Source: Alphaproteobacteria bacterium (lineage in GTDB: Bacteria > Pseudomonadota > Alphaproteobacteria > Caulobacterales > Maricaulaceae). From it: a DNA stretch of 64,000 bases. The notes below the pieces were generated by a model, which worked only from the letters and a program-made list of their open reading frames with translations, did not search any database and was not told the origin of the DNA. Shown here piece after piece: positions 26,975 through 36,286 of this stretch. Each line of letters opens with the position of its first letter. Within the stretch, counting starts at the first letter, position 1. The stretch spans positions 41,139 through 105,138 of the forward strand of contig JAJRSJ010000001.1 of assembly GCA_024278855.1 (NCBI GenBank). The letters are read 5' to 3'. The position numbers were made by a program, and so were the translations under genes.

Positions 26975-28597
26975 CTATTTACCCAACCCCATCCGCTCCC
27001 ACTTCTCGCTCACCGCTTTTACGACCTCGTCGTCCATCTTGATAACCTCGCCCCATTCGCGTTTGGTCTCTGCGCCGATTTTGTTGGTCGCGTCCAAGCC
27101 TATTTTGGAGCCTAGGCTTGGTTCTTCGGATGCGAAATCCAAATAGTCTATGGGGGTGTTTTCTATGACCGTGATGTCGCGAGCCGGGTCCATGCGGGTC
27201 GATATGGCCCACATTACGTCTTTCCAATCGCGGGCATTTATGTCGTCGTCCACCACGATAATCCATTTGGTGTACATGAATTGGCGCAGAAACGACCATG
27301 CCCCCATCATCACCCGTTTGGCGTGGCCGGGATAGGCTTTTTTCATGGAAATGACCGCGATGCGGTAGGAGCAGCCTTCCGGCGGTAACCAGAAATCTAT
27401 GATTTCCGGGAATTGTTGTTGCAAGAGCGGGATAAAAATCTCGTTCAGCGCCTCGCCCAACACGCTTGGCTCATCCGGCGGGCGGCCCGTATAGGTAGAC
27501 AAATAAATCGGTTTTTGGCGCATGGTGATGGCGGACAGTTTAAACACCGGGAATTTCTCGACCGAGTTATAATAACCGGTGTGGTCGCCGTAAGGCCCCT
27601 CGTCCGCATATTCGCCCAAGCTTACATGGCCCTCCAGAACTATCTCAGCATGGGCCGGGACTTTCAAAGGCACGGTCTTGCAATCCACCAGTCCAAGTTT
27701 TTCGCCGCGCAAAAGTCCGGCGAATTGATACTCGCTTAGGGTTTCCGGCACAGGCGTCACGGCAGCGAGTATAGTGCCGGGGGCTGCGCCAATGACTACT
27801 GCGACGGGCAGTGGTTTTATTTTGCTCACGCTAACGGGCCTTTGGCCCGAACGCTCCGCAGGGGCGGCCTGACCAGCCGACAGGCGGTCGCCCTTGCCTC
27901 GCTTATGCTCGGAATATTCAGTTTTGTCTGCTTGCTCCGCCTCTTTATCCTTCCAACGTTGGTGATGCTGCGCCCCGCCCCGGTGCTTGAGCCAACGCAT
28001 AATGGCTTCGCGTGGGCCTTGTTTTTGCATCCGGTAAATCCCGAGATTGTAATCATCCAGAGCCGATGCGCCCGGCCCTTTGGTGACGACAAGTGGCCAA
28101 GTAATCAGCGGCGCAGGCTCGCACGGCCAACAGGTTTGAATAGGGAGCAAATCGAGGGAGGCATCATCGCCCTTAAGCACCACTTCCTGACAAGGCGCTT
28201 TTTTAACCGTCTTGGGCTTCATGGTCATGGCGGTCTTGAGGATCGGGAGTTTGCTCCACGCATCTTTCATACCGCTCGGCGGCTCGGGCGGGCGCAATGC
28301 CGCCATCAACTCCCCGACCTCGCGTAATTCGGCGGCGGTGGTTCTTTCGACATTCCCCATAGTAACACCCATCGCCACCCGCTTGACCTTGGAAAACAGA
28401 TTGATCAACACGGGCATAGAGGATTTCGTCCCGTCCTCCTTAACAACATTTTCAAACAAAACCGCCGGGCCTGTTTCGACCAAGCGCCGCCCAATCTCGG
28501 TCATCTCAAGCTCGGTAGACACAGGCTCGGACACCCGTACAAGCTCCCCGTCAGCTTCCAACTTCGTAATAAATTCACGTAAAGATTTGTAGCCCAT
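26975..28597 (-). CDS. ubiD: 4-hydroxy-3-polyprenylbenzoate decarboxylase with an in-frame insertion
   Basis: A 540-residue UbiD-family decarboxylase, about 45 residues longer than usual. Family landmarks are [97 protein letters not shown] and the glutamate-rich [12 protein letters not shown]. It decarboxylates the ubiquinone precursor using prenylated FMN. Residues about 216-261 (from [10 protein letters not shown] to SVSKIK) interrupt the normally short loop between HHQRW and [10 protein letters not shown] and are encoded by a palindromic repeat. It lies 24 bp downstream of the marR gene on the same strand. Confidence 0.95.
   Translation of the reverse strand: MGYKSLREFITKLEADGELVRVSEPVSTELEMTEIGRRLVETGPAVLFENVVKEDGTKSSMPVLINLFSKVKRVAMGVTMGNVERTTAAELREVGELMAALRPPEPPSGMKDAWSKLPILKTAMTMKPKTVKKAPCQEVVLKGDDASLDLLPIQTCWPCEPAPLITWPLVVTKGPGASALDDYNLGIYRMQKQGPREAIMRWLKHRGGAQHHQRWKDKEAEQADKTEYSEHKRGKGDRLSAGQAAPAERSGQRPVSVSKIKPLPVAVVIGAAPGTILAAVTPVPETLSEYQFAGLLRGEKLGLVDCKTVPLKVPAHAEIVLEGHVSLGEYADEGPYGDHTGYYNSVEKFPVFKLSAITMRQKPIYLSTYTGRPPDEPSVLGEALNEIFIPLLQQQFPEIIDFWLPPEGCSYRIAVISMKKAYPGHAKRVMMGAWSFLRQFMYTKWIIVVDDDINARDWKDVMWAISTRMDPARDITVIENTPIDYLDFASEEPSLGSKIGLDATNKIGAETKREWGEVIKMDDEVVKAVSEKWERMGLGK
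27826..27925. repeat. Palindromic repeat element inserted in ubiD coding sequence
   Basis: The segment inside ubiD contains the perfect palindrome GGCCTTTGGCC-like CGGGCCTTTGGCCCG at about 27834-27848, flanked by GGGGCGGCCTG ... CAGGCGGTCGCCC, which can form an imperfect hairpin. It corresponds to the extra residues of UbiD ([20 protein letters not shown] region). The look is that of palindromic elements that insert in frame in genes, such as the RPE of Rickettsia; the exact boundaries are uncertain. Confidence 0.6.
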
Positions 28598-28621
28598 AAT
28601 TTTTCCCGACCGGTCGCTTGT

Positions 28622-29056
28622 TTATTCGGTGTCCAACTCTGCTGCCGCGTTTAGGAACTTGTATATGGTTTCCATTTCCGCGTCTGTAAAATTTTTCGAT
28701 AATTGTTCGTCTAGTGTACGCAAGGCGTCCATAACCTGTTCGCGCTTGGCCAAGCCTGCGGGCGTCAGATGCACGGTTTTGCCGCGCCCGTCGCTCTGGA
28801 GTTTGCGGCGTTCCACCAACCCGGTGTTTACCATGCGGTCAACAAGCCCGGTAACGGCGGCATTACCGGCCCCGACCCCGCTGGCCAATTCCGAGAGCTG
28901 GCAGCCATTGTGATAGCCAAGATAGACCAAAGCCGTGGCCTGAGCCGGTTTCACACCCGCATCTTTAAGCACAGCTCCGGCCCGGCGCGACAAGCGACCA
29001 TAAGCATGGTCGAACACAGCAAATAATCGGCGGTGGGTCGGGCGGGCAATGGCCAT
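28622..29056 (-). CDS. MarR-family transcriptional regulator
   Basis: About 144 residues from the ATG at 29056; GTG 29077 and TTG 29080 are in frame but lack better ribosome-binding sites. Winged helix: VKPAQATALVYLGYHNGCQLSELASGVGAGNAAVTGLVDRM (read in parts), with the wing ERRKLQSDGRGKTVHLTPAG. DNA binding is expected as a dimer. It is 24 bp upstream of ubiD on the same strand, so control of quinone or aromatic metabolism is one possibility, but no operator could be assigned. Confidence 0.88.
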   Translation of the reverse strand: MAIARPTHRRLFAVFDHAYGRLSRRAGAVLKDAGVKPAQATALVYLGYHNGCQLSELASGVGAGNAAVTGLVDRMVNTGLVERRKLQSDGRGKTVHLTPAGLAKREQVMDALRTLDEQLSKNFTDAEMETIYKFLNAAAELDTE

Positions 29057-29122
29057 TAAGTGTAATCTTTCTTTCACCAAAGAAACTACACATATGAATT
29101 AGTTTGTCACGCAGGTTCGTGG

Positions 29123-29704
29123 TTATTTCTTCTTGGCAAGCTTGCCAATGCCGCACTTCGCCCCAAAATTGGCAAAAGCACGATTGGCCTTGGGGAGGTC
29201 GAGTGTTATTGATTTCTTGCCGTCCATATAAAGTGTAACCTTTTGTTGCCTTACCACCGCATTATAAAGTTTGGCGGCTTGCCAACGTTTGCGACTGGAA
29301 GCTGTGCCAAGCGAGGGTTTGTATATCCATAACCCCAATTTCTTTTTCTCACTATCGTCTAGTCGCATGTCGATATTTTTGCCTTTACGGCGCTTGGATG
29401 TTTCCCCAAATGTTGCGCGAAGATCCTGAGGTTTCCAAGAAATCCCAACCATAAAATGCCCCTCCAGACAACTAAACATCAAGCCAGAGCTTGTGTCGCT
29501 CGTCGTGTGAACAACCTCGCCTTTGTCTATAGTCGCGCGGCGTTTTTTTGTATAGGCATTACCGCTGTAATGCATAGTCATGTCAAAACTTTCCCATGTA
29601 TTGGTATCTGTCGTGTCGTCTTGGGCAAAAGCTATGGTGTTCGCTACAACCAACGCTAAAGCAGCGACACTAAGCACTCGTTTTACACCTGTTGCTTTTT
29701 TCAT
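29123..29704 (-). CDS. Exported hypothetical protein with two cysteines
   Basis: About 193 residues from the ATG at 29704, preceded by GGGGAG; the upstream part of the frame is not protein-like. The signal peptide is RVLSVAALALVVANTIAFA-QDD, so the mature protein is periplasmic. It contains two cysteines (in LMFSCLEGHF and FGAKCGIGK), which could form a disulfide, and a basic middle segment (KRRKGKNIDMRL) with a lysine-rich C-terminus. I do not recognise a named family; the FSCxEG and AKCG pair faintly recalls IalB-type periplasmic proteins, and that is only a suggestion. Confidence 0.7.
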   Translation of the reverse strand: MKKATGVKRVLSVAALALVVANTIAFAQDDTTDTNTWESFDMTMHYSGNAYTKKRRATIDKGEVVHTTSDTSSGLMFSCLEGHFMVGISWKPQDLRATFGETSKRRKGKNIDMRLDDSEKKKLGLWIYKPSLGTASSRKRWQAAKLYNAVVRQQKVTLYMDGKKSITLDLPKANRAFANFGAKCGIGKLAKKK

Positions 29705-29799
29705 AAGATATCTCCCCGGATATGTGTACACGCCTTGATTTTGTACAAGCTTTGGTTTTGTATAGGGCAAGCACCTTAAAAGCAAGGTCTGCGTTCAAT

Positions 29800-30300
29800 T
29801 TATGCAGGCACAAAATCAAGCGCAACGCCGTTATTACAATATCTAAGCCCCGTCGGTTTGGGGCCGTCTTTGAAGACATGACCTTGGTGAGCGCCGCACC
29901 GCGCGCAGTGATATTCGGTGCGCGGTATGACCATTTTGAAATCGCGTTTGGTATTTACGGCGCCCGGTATAGGCTGCCAAAAACTGGGCCAACCGGTACC
30001 GCTTTCATATTTGGTCACGGATTCGAATAATGGCAAACCACAAGCGGCACAGTTAAATGTGCCGACCCGTTTTTCGTCGTTAAGCGGCGAGGAGAACGGA
30101 CGTTCCGTACCCTGTTTGCGCATGACATAATATTCGTCCGCCGAAAGTCGGGTTTTCCACTCGGATTTCTTGATGGCTTTCCAGTCGATATTGCTATTCA
30201 TATTTTTATCTTTGTTGTCAGCATAGCTGATGGTTTTGCTCAATAGGCTCGCCGTAATAACAGCACTAGCAGATAAAGTAAAATTGCGGCGATTGATCAT
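29800..30300 (-). CDS. msrB: Exported peptide methionine sulfoxide reductase B
   Basis: About 166 residues from the ATG at 30300 (GGAG upstream). The N-terminus MINRRNFTLSASAVITASLL has a twin-arginine-like RRNFT motif ahead of a hydrophobic stretch, so export by Tat is likely. The SelR domain has the zinc cysteine pairs CAACG and CARCG, the STGTGWPSF-type SGTGWPSFWQPI, and the catalytic RYCNNGVALDF. It reduces methionine-R-sulfoxide. Together with exported MsrA (7395-8003) it points to oxidised-protein repair outside the cytoplasm. Confidence 0.93.
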   Translation of the reverse strand: MINRRNFTLSASAVITASLLSKTISYADNKDKNMNSNIDWKAIKKSEWKTRLSADEYYVMRKQGTERPFSSPLNDEKRVGTFNCAACGLPLFESVTKYESGTGWPSFWQPIPGAVNTKRDFKMVIPRTEYHCARCGAHQGHVFKDGPKPTGLRYCNNGVALDFVPA

Positions 30301-30360
30301 ATTAGTCTCCGTGTGTAAAAGACAGATATACACAATACAGGCGGTCTGTCACATCACGGA

Positions 30361-31341
30361 TTATAACATATATGCGAGGCTTGGCAGACTTATTGTGAGA
30401 ATTAGCAAGAGCGCTGCAATGCGGTTGGATTTGAAAATACGAAGGCTCAACTCGCCATTTTTCGGGTCAAGTTTGAAAACCTGCCAAAGCAAATGTGCGC
30501 CAAAAGGCAAGAGCAAAAGAATATAGCCTGCCAATAAGGTATCAGCATAATAGAACACCAATACCAGATCATTATTGCTGTGCAAAATAGCATATATGAG
30601 TGCAAGCCCTATCAAGAGAGTACACATGAAATATACGGCGCCAACGCCCAACTTCACCTTATTCCCAAACAACCGCGCCGTAGATTTCACCCCGATCAGC
30701 GCATCATCCTCAGCGTCCTGACAGGCGTAAATCGTATCATAGCCAATCGTCCAGAACACCCAGCCTGCATAAAGAATGATAATCGGCAAATCCAACATGC
30801 CCGTCTTGGCCGTATAAGCCACCAATACCGCCCAGTTAAACGTAAGCCCAAGCCAGGCTTGTGGCCAATAGGTGATGCGCTTCATAAACGGATAGGCTGC
30901 GACGAGGGCCAGTGACGAGACGGCAATGATTTGGGATAGACGCGGGAAAAACGCTAGCACCGCTAACCCGACAAGGCATTGTAGGGCCAACCATATCCAT
31001 GCTTGTTTCACGGTAACCGTCCCGGCAGGCAAGGGCCGCAGGGCCGTGCGTTCTACCTGTTTATCCAAATCCCGGTCAACAATATCGTTATAGGTACAAC
31101 CCGCGCCCCGCATGGCCACGGCTCCAATACCAATGAGGGCGGCCCACTTTAAGTCGCCCCATGTGAACCCGTAGCCCAGCGAGGCAAATGCCAACCCAAT
31201 CCAGCCCGGCAGGGCGAGCAACCAAAACCCGATGGGCCGGTCATAGCGCGATAGCCGCAAATAAGGGCGTACAGACGCGGGGCTACGCTCAACCCAGCCG
31301 CCCGCCACACTGTCTTTTATGGTTTTATCTTTTACGTTCAT
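30361..31341 (-). CDS. ubiA: 4-hydroxybenzoate polyprenyltransferase
   Basis: A 326-residue integral membrane protein with about eight hydrophobic segments. The two aspartate-rich motifs that bind the polyprenyl diphosphate-Mg complex are visible: GAGCTYNDIVDRDLDKQVERT at the first and IYACQDAEDDALIGVKSTA at the second. It attaches the polyprenyl tail to 4-hydroxybenzoate in ubiquinone biosynthesis. With ubiD (26975) and ubiG (55691) it is one of three scattered ubi genes in the window. It is divergent from rsmE across 41 bp. Confidence 0.95.
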   Translation of the reverse strand: MNVKDKTIKDSVAGGWVERSPASVRPYLRLSRYDRPIGFWLLALPGWIGLAFASLGYGFTWGDLKWAALIGIGAVAMRGAGCTYNDIVDRDLDKQVERTALRPLPAGTVTVKQAWIWLALQCLVGLAVLAFFPRLSQIIAVSSLALVAAYPFMKRITYWPQAWLGLTFNWAVLVAYTAKTGMLDLPIIILYAGWVFWTIGYDTIYACQDAEDDALIGVKSTARLFGNKVKLGVGAVYFMCTLLIGLALIYAILHSNNDLVLVFYYADTLLAGYILLLLPFGAHLLWQVFKLDPKNGELSLRIFKSNRIAALLLILTISLPSLAYML

Positions 31342-31382
31342 TAGGGGGTGATTAGCACGAAAATCCTGACTATAAAGCCCTC

Positions 31383-32129
31383 ATGAGAAAGTTTTACAAA
31401 TTACCGCGCCTGTATGTCATGGACGCACTCGCGCCCGCAGACCAAATCACATTGGACAAACCCCAAAGCCATTATCTGAGCCGGGTATTGCGCCGCAAAA
31501 TAGGTGATCAAATACGCCTGTTCAACGGCAATGACGGCGAATGGTTGGCCGCTATCACCCATATTTCCAAACAAACAATCACCTTGAAAATCGGCGAGCA
31601 AAGCCGCCGCTTTAAACCGCCGCCTGATATTTGGCTGCTATTTGCACCCATTAAACACACGCGCAATGTGTTCATCATTGAAAAAGCTACAGAACTTGGC
31701 GCTAAATTGATCCAACCAGTCGTCACAGCCCGCACCACATCCAAAATCAGCATGAACAAGATGCAAGCCCATATTATAGAGGCCGCAGAACAGACCGAGC
31801 GAATGGATGTACCGCAAATTCGCGACCCGCAAACACTTGACGAAATTTTGAAAACTTGGGACGAAACCCGTACTTTAATCTTTGCAGACGAAGCTGGCGA
31901 ATCTGGCGAATCTGGCGAAGCAAAATCTGCCGCTGCCGCACTGGCGAATATCAAAGCCCCTGCCGCAATCTTCATTGGCCCTGAAGGCGGGTTTACGACG
32001 GGTGAGCGAGAGCTGTTACGCGCCAAATCCTATTGCGTCCCGATCAGCCTCGGGCCAAGAATTCTGCGCGCCGACACTGCGGCAATTGCGACACTAGCCT
32101 TATGGCAGTCACAAAGCGGTGATTGGTAG
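31383..32129 (+). CDS. rsmE: 16S rRNA (uracil-1498-N3)-methyltransferase
   Basis: A 248-residue SPOUT-class methyltransferase. N-terminal PUA-like region (LPRLYVMDALAPADQITLDKP in parts), then LLFAPIKHTRNVFIIEKATELGAKLIQPVVTART (in parts), FIGPEGGFTTGERE, and SLGPRILRADTAAIATLALWQ, which form the SAM-binding knot. It methylates U1498 in 16S rRNA. An acidic low-complexity segment near residue 170 (ESGESGEAK), encoded by repeats of GGCGAATCT, sits in a loop and is unusual for the family. It converges with purK, 5 nt apart. Confidence 0.95.
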   Translation: MRKFYKLPRLYVMDALAPADQITLDKPQSHYLSRVLRRKIGDQIRLFNGNDGEWLAAITHISKQTITLKIGEQSRRFKPPPDIWLLFAPIKHTRNVFIIEKATELGAKLIQPVVTARTTSKISMNKMQAHIIEAAEQTERMDVPQIRDPQTLDEILKTWDETRTLIFADEAGESGESGEAKSAAAALANIKAPAAIFIGPEGGFTTGERELLRAKSYCVPISLGPRILRADTAAIATLALWQSQSGDW

Positions 32130-32134
32130 CACCG

Positions 32135-33211
32135 TTACGCACCGCCCAACACCTCGTTCACATGACCCATTTTACGGCCCGGCTTTATGTCGTGTTTGTC
32201 ATAGTTGTGAACGAAAGTATTTGGCCGTTTGGCCAAAGCATCCGCTTGCAATATTTCCTCACCAATAAGATTGGTCATTTTCACGGCGTGTTTGGGCTTT
32301 GTGCTGCCAAGCAGCATCCCGGTTATGGCACGAATATGTTGCTCGAACTGATCCGCGCAGCCTGCGTCCATCGTCCAATGACCGGAATTATGTACACGCG
32401 GGGCTATTTCGTTGACGATAAGCTTGCCGCCCGCTAGCTCAAAAAATTCAACCCCCATGACGCCAACATAATCCAACGCGACCAATATACGCCGGGTAAT
32501 GGCTTGCGCGTCGCCCTCGACATTTTGCGTATCCCCGGCAGGGGCAATACTGGTGTGGAGACGGTGATGCTTGTGGACATTTTCAGTAAGCGGGTAGCAA
32601 GCTATCTCGCCGTCTTGGCCGCGGGCTGCGATAATTGAAAATTCGCGCACAAAAGGCGCAAAGCTTTCGGCGATCAAATCGGTGCCGCCGAGCCGCGCAA
32701 ACCCGGCTTTGACATCACGCTCGGACATAACCTTGACCTGACCTTTACCGTCATAACCAAAGCGGCGGGTTTTCAGCACGGCAGGTGCGCCAAATTCGCG
32801 GACGAATGCGGATAGTGCTGCCATCGACTCAATGGGTGCAAAATCCACAACAGGCGTATCGGCCTTGTCGCGCAAAAACGTTTTCTCGACCAATCTGTCA
32901 TGGGAGGTTTTCAAGGCCAAACCGTCTGGAAACACGGGCGTAAATTGCGCCGCATGTTTGATGGTCGCCAAAGGAATGTTTTCAAACTCATAAGTAAGCA
33001 CATCACAATTACGCGCAAACGCCTCCACCGCTTGCTTGTCTTCATAGGGGGAGGTGGTTTCGGTGTCGGCTATACGCCCGCCAGGGGTATCACCGAAAGG
33101 GTCAAACACATGGGCTTTATAGCCAAGCCCGTGCGCAGCCTGCACCAACATACGGCCCAATTGCCCGCCGCCAAAAATGCCAATTATCGCGCCTTTTGGA
33201 AGCTTAGTCAC
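32135..33211 (-). CDS. purK: N5-carboxyaminoimidazole ribonucleotide synthase
   Basis: A 358-residue ATP-grasp enzyme. Visible motifs are [17 protein letters not shown] at the N-terminus, [28 protein letters not shown] (ATP lysine loop) and [26 protein letters not shown] near the end. It carboxylates AIR with ATP and bicarbonate in purine synthesis, supplying PurE. The start codon overlaps the purE stop by 8 nt, the standard purEK order. Confidence 0.96.
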   Translation of the reverse strand: MTKLPKGAIIGIFGGGQLGRMLVQAAHGLGYKAHVFDPFGDTPGGRIADTETTSPYEDKQAVEAFARNCDVLTYEFENIPLATIKHAAQFTPVFPDGLALKTSHDRLVEKTFLRDKADTPVVDFAPIESMAALSAFVREFGAPAVLKTRRFGYDGKGQVKVMSERDVKAGFARLGGTDLIAESFAPFVREFSIIAARGQDGEIACYPLTENVHKHHRLHTSIAPAGDTQNVEGDAQAITRRILVALDYVGVMGVEFFELAGGKLIVNEIAPRVHNSGHWTMDAGCADQFEQHIRAITGMLLGSTKPKHAVKMTNLIGEEILQADALAKRPNTFVHNYDKHDIKPGRKMGHVNEVLGGA

Positions 33212-33713
33212 GCGGGTCTAGCCCGACATTTTCGGTTTGCGCCGCCCGCCATGCTTCCAGTTTTTGCGCTAAACCCTTATCCGAGAGCGCAAGAATAGAC
33301 GCCGCCAACAAGCCGGCATTTTTCGCCCCGGCACTGCCAATGGCCAAAGTACCTACGGGCACGCCGCCGGGCATTTGTGCAATGGACAACAGGCTATCGA
33401 GGCCGCTTAAAGCTTTGCTCTGAACGGGAACCCCTAAAACTGGTAAGCTTGTCATGGACGCCACCATGCCCGGCAAATGCGCCGCACCGCCTGCGCCTGC
33501 GACAATAACTTTATAGCCATCGTCTTTTGCAGACCGGGAAAAATCAACCAATCGTTCCGGCGTGCGGTGGGCCGAAATAATCCTGGCATCATAGTCAATA
33601 CCAAGCGCGTCGAGAATATCTGCACAGCTGCGCATGGTCGGCCAGTCAGATTTCGACCCCATGATAATCGCGACGGGTTTGCCAACGGGTTTAGATGTAT
33701 TTGCCTCGGTCAT
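33204..33713 (-). CDS. purE: N5-carboxyaminoimidazole ribonucleotide mutase
   Basis: A 169-residue class I PurE. Landmarks: [46 protein letters not shown] and [13 protein letters not shown]. It converts N5-CAIR to CAIR, the next step after PurK, with which it is translationally coupled. The length is typical. The spacer of about 200 bp towards the diguanylate cyclase gene contains the divergent promoters but no recognised site. Confidence 0.96.
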   Translation of the reverse strand: MTEANTSKPVGKPVAIIMGSKSDWPTMRSCADILDALGIDYDARIISAHRTPERLVDFSRSAKDDGYKVIVAGAGGAAHLPGMVASMTSLPVLGVPVQSKALSGLDSLLSIAQMPGGVPVGTLAIGSAGAKNAGLLAASILALSDKGLAQKLEAWRAAQTENVGLDPRD

Positions 33714-33915
33714 ACTGCGCTCACGAAAAGAACATAAAACTAATCAAATTTACACATTGGTCAAATGAAATATGAAGCCTTTCCGGTGTATAAGATGCAA
33801 ATTCAGTCTTTGTTAACACCGAATATTTGTATTTTTTTGACACTGAAATTTGGCACATATTTCATACTGTCTTGCTAGAACCACCCTATAAATTAAGTGG
33901 GCAATTAGGGTTTTC

Positions 33916-34536
33916 ATGCGGTTACAACAATCATTGGTCGGATTTAATTACGAAAATCACGACAATTGCCTGCCTGAGCAAGACCTGTTCACTGCCGCTG
34001 ACAAGCAAAACTTGCTGGCCGAAATCAAGTCGCTTAAAATGCAAATCTCCAATCTTGAGCATACCGCTGATACAGACCCGTTGGTCCCTGTCAAAAACCG
34101 CCGGGCTTTCATTCGCGAAATCGAGCGCGCCCAAACCGTAGCTTCGCGCTATGATATACAATCATGCATTATCTTTTTCGATCTCAACAAATTTAAAGAG
34201 ATCAATGATTATTATGGTCACGGGATCGGCGACGAGCTTTTGATCAAAATAGGCAAATGTTTACGCACATCCGTTCGTGACAGTGATGTTGTCGCCCGGC
34301 TCGGCGGCGATGAATTTGGGGTAATTTTGTTCAAAACCGACGAAATGATCGCCCAGACCAAGGCGGTCATCCTGGCTCGACAAATCATGAAACAACGCGT
34401 CATATTGCCAAGCGGCGAAATATTCCTGACCGCCGCATGGGGAACCTCGCCTTGTTTTGCGGACAATTCGGTCAAACAAATATTGGACCGGGTAGACCGG
34501 GCCATGTACCAAAACAAGCACCGCAGCGCTCAATAG
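33916..34536 (+). CDS. GGDEF diguanylate cyclase, first of two paralogues
   Basis: A 206-residue cytoplasmic protein without membrane segments. Residues about 35-55 are coiled-coil-like (AEIKSLKMQISNLEHTADTD), then the GGDEF domain: NRRAFIREIERAQ, IIFFDLNKFKEINDYYGH (Mg-binding aspartate and GTP site), and the active-site RLGGDEFGVILF. The allosteric I-site RxxD is present (RDSD five residues before GGDEF), so product inhibition by c-di-GMP is expected. The HExE-like start DTDPLVPVKNRRAF is unusual but conserved in its paralogue. A ribosome-binding site TTAGGG lies upstream. Confidence 0.93.
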   Translation: MRLQQSLVGFNYENHDNCLPEQDLFTAADKQNLLAEIKSLKMQISNLEHTADTDPLVPVKNRRAFIREIERAQTVASRYDIQSCIIFFDLNKFKEINDYYGHGIGDELLIKIGKCLRTSVRDSDVVARLGGDEFGVILFKTDEMIAQTKAVILARQIMKQRVILPSGEIFLTAAWGTSPCFADNSVKQILDRVDRAMYQNKHRSAQ

Positions 34537-34540
34537 GTTT

Positions 34541-34808
34541 TAGGGTCAGGGTCTATTAAATACATCAATTCTGTTGGCTCTATCCGTTCTTGGAGCAAGG
34601 AAACCTGTCGCAGGACTAGCCATAGCTAATTCCAGACAGGTTTTCGTAGCGCCAAGGGCGGATAGGGCCAACCCTTTGGGCTCTTGTTATGTGTTTCCTG
34701 AGTGCGTTGCAAGCCCTTGGATGTGAGCGGCACGTCCTGCGGTCTTGCACCTGCTCAGAAAACACATAACAAGAGCAGAATTGATGTATTTAATAGACCC
34801 TGACCCTA
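34541..34808. mobile_element. 268-bp MITE-like element with 33-bp perfect terminal inverted repeats
   Basis: The left end (34541-34573, starting TAGGGTCAGGGTCTATTAAA) is an exact inverted copy of the right end (34776-34808). Inside are two further long hairpins: 34574-34672 (arms TTGGCTCTATCCG and CGGATAGGGCCAA plus AAACCTGTC/GACAGGTTT) and 34680-34775 (22-bp arms, one mismatch). There is no transposase gene inside and no clear target duplication. The left end is five bases after the stop of the first diguanylate cyclase gene. It looks like a non-autonomous transposable element (MITE) folding as a three-way junction. Confidence 0.8.
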
Positions 34809-34903
34809 GACCCTGTGCAATATGAATAGCACAGAATTCCAATGGCTGTTGGCAGTTTTTTAACACCATTTTGTTAAACCGCACAAAACATATGCAGGAA
34901 ATT

Positions 34904-35533
34904 ATGATTAGTTTACAAACCAATAGTTATGATGAAGCCGAACTGGCTACAAACGCCCCTGCCAATTTATCAAAAATGCCAATTTCAGAAATAGCCATTG
35001 ATGCAGAGCAAAACTACCGCGACGAGATCAGCGTTTTAAAAACCAGGATTTTAGAGCTCGAGCAGATGGCAGATACGGACCCGCTCATACCTGTCTATAA
35101 CCGCCGCGCTTTCATACGCGAAATCGGTCGCGCCCAGACACTCATGTCCCGGTACGACATTTTGTGCAGCATTATTTTCTTCGATTTAAACGGCTTTAAA
35201 ATGATCAATGATCAGTATGGCCATAATTTGGGCGATGATTTACTCATCAAAGTCGGCACAGTTCTCAGCGCATCCGTACGCGATTGTGATATGGTGGCCC
35301 GTATTGGCGGCGACGAATTTGGTGTGTTGTTATTTAAATCAGACGAAACAATAACCCGCGCCAAAGCGGCAGCATTGGCCTGCCACATTGCCAGCCAATA
35401 TATTGATGTATTGGGCGAAAAAATTTCTATCAGTGCCGCCTGGGGCGTCAGCGCTTGTCATCCCGAAGACACGCCCAGACAAATCCTGCACCGCGCCGAC
35501 CGCGCCATGTATGAAGGTAAGCCGGATAGATAG
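34904..35533 (+). CDS. GGDEF diguanylate cyclase, second paralogue
   Basis: About 209 residues from the ATG at 34904 (AGGA four to eight bases upstream); ATG 34892 and TTG 34871 are in-frame alternatives with weaker signals. The protein is clearly paralogous to the previous one: coiled-coil RDEISVLKTRILELEQMADTD, then DPLIPVYNRRAFIREIGRAQ, IIFFDLNGFKMINDQYGHNLGDDLLIK (in parts), RIGGDEFGVLLF and the I-site RDCD. The N-terminal 40 residues differ, so the input signal may differ. It follows the inverted-repeat element, which now separates the pair. Confidence 0.93.
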   Translation: MISLQTNSYDEAELATNAPANLSKMPISEIAIDAEQNYRDEISVLKTRILELEQMADTDPLIPVYNRRAFIREIGRAQTLMSRYDILCSIIFFDLNGFKMINDQYGHNLGDDLLIKVGTVLSASVRDCDMVARIGGDEFGVLLFKSDETITRAKAAALACHIASQYIDVLGEKISISAAWGVSACHPEDTPRQILHRADRAMYEGKPDR

Positions 35534-35659
35534 CGCCGCATAAAACCCGCTAATGCTCTAGGCATTGTCTATGATAAAGTTATTGGCGCTTAGGGATTAC
35601 AATTACCAGAATAGATGTTAGGGTCTGCCCTGATTTGCAGAAAAGACAGGGAGACAGCT

Positions 35660-36286
35660 ATGCGGATAATGTTGATGATTGGGTTGTTTGTAGCCCTGTT
35701 GCTAGGTGTGTTTTTAGGGGTTTATAGCGCCAAAAAATCACAGCTGGCACCCATAGCCGAAGCAACAGGCAGGTGGTATTTATTGCCCACCCAGTCCCAT
35801 TTAAGCTTTATCAGTATCAAAAAAGGTACAATGATTGAGACCCACAGTTTTAGCGAATTGCTCGGTTCTGTCGATGTGGACGGCAGCGCAAATCTCACCA
35901 TAGAACTGGACAGTGTACAGACCAATATTGACATCCGAAATGAGCGCATGCGCACTTATTTATTCGAGACCGACAAATTTCCCTTAGCCACAATCAACAC
36001 CAAAATGAACCTGGCACAATTTGCGACCATGAAAAATGGCGAGCGCGTCAATATGAGCCAAGAAGTCACTGTCAATATGCACGCAAAAACCGCAAATTAT
36101 GATGTTGATTTCACGGTCACAAGGCTAGGCGTCAATAAAATTGCCGTAGACAGCCGTCGTCCCGTGGTGCTGGACGTTGGGGACTTTGCCTTGCAAGCGG
36201 GCCTAGACAAATTACGTGATTTGGCCAATTTGCCGTCTATTACCGCCGAAGTCCCGGTCAGTTTTTCACTGGTATTTGAACGCTAA
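35660..36286 (+). CDS. YceI-like domain protein, membrane-anchored
   Basis: About 208 residues from the ATG at 35660 (AGGGAGACAGCT upstream). An N-terminal hydrophobic segment (MLMIGLFVALLLGVFLGVY) gives export or anchoring. The rest resembles a YceI-type lipocalin-like barrel: WYLLPTQSHLSFISIKKG, ELLGSVDVDGSANLTIELDSVQTNIDIRNERMRTYLFETDKFP (in parts). YceI proteins bind polyisoprenoid-type lipids in the periplasm. The 3' end overlaps the oppositely oriented ABC ATPase gene by 29 nt. Confidence 0.82.
   Translation: MRIMLMIGLFVALLLGVFLGVYSAKKSQLAPIAEATGRWYLLPTQSHLSFISIKKGTMIETHSFSELLGSVDVDGSANLTIELDSVQTNIDIRNERMRTYLFETDKFPLATINTKMNLAQFATMKNGERVNMSQEVTVNMHAKTANYDVDFTVTRLGVNKIAVDSRRPVVLDVGDFALQAGLDKLRDLANLPSITAEVPVSFSLVFER

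Noticed and set aside
34687..34923. 78-codon ORF on the minus strand
   Set aside because: It lies in the inverted-repeat element and the following promoter region and has no transposase-like motif.
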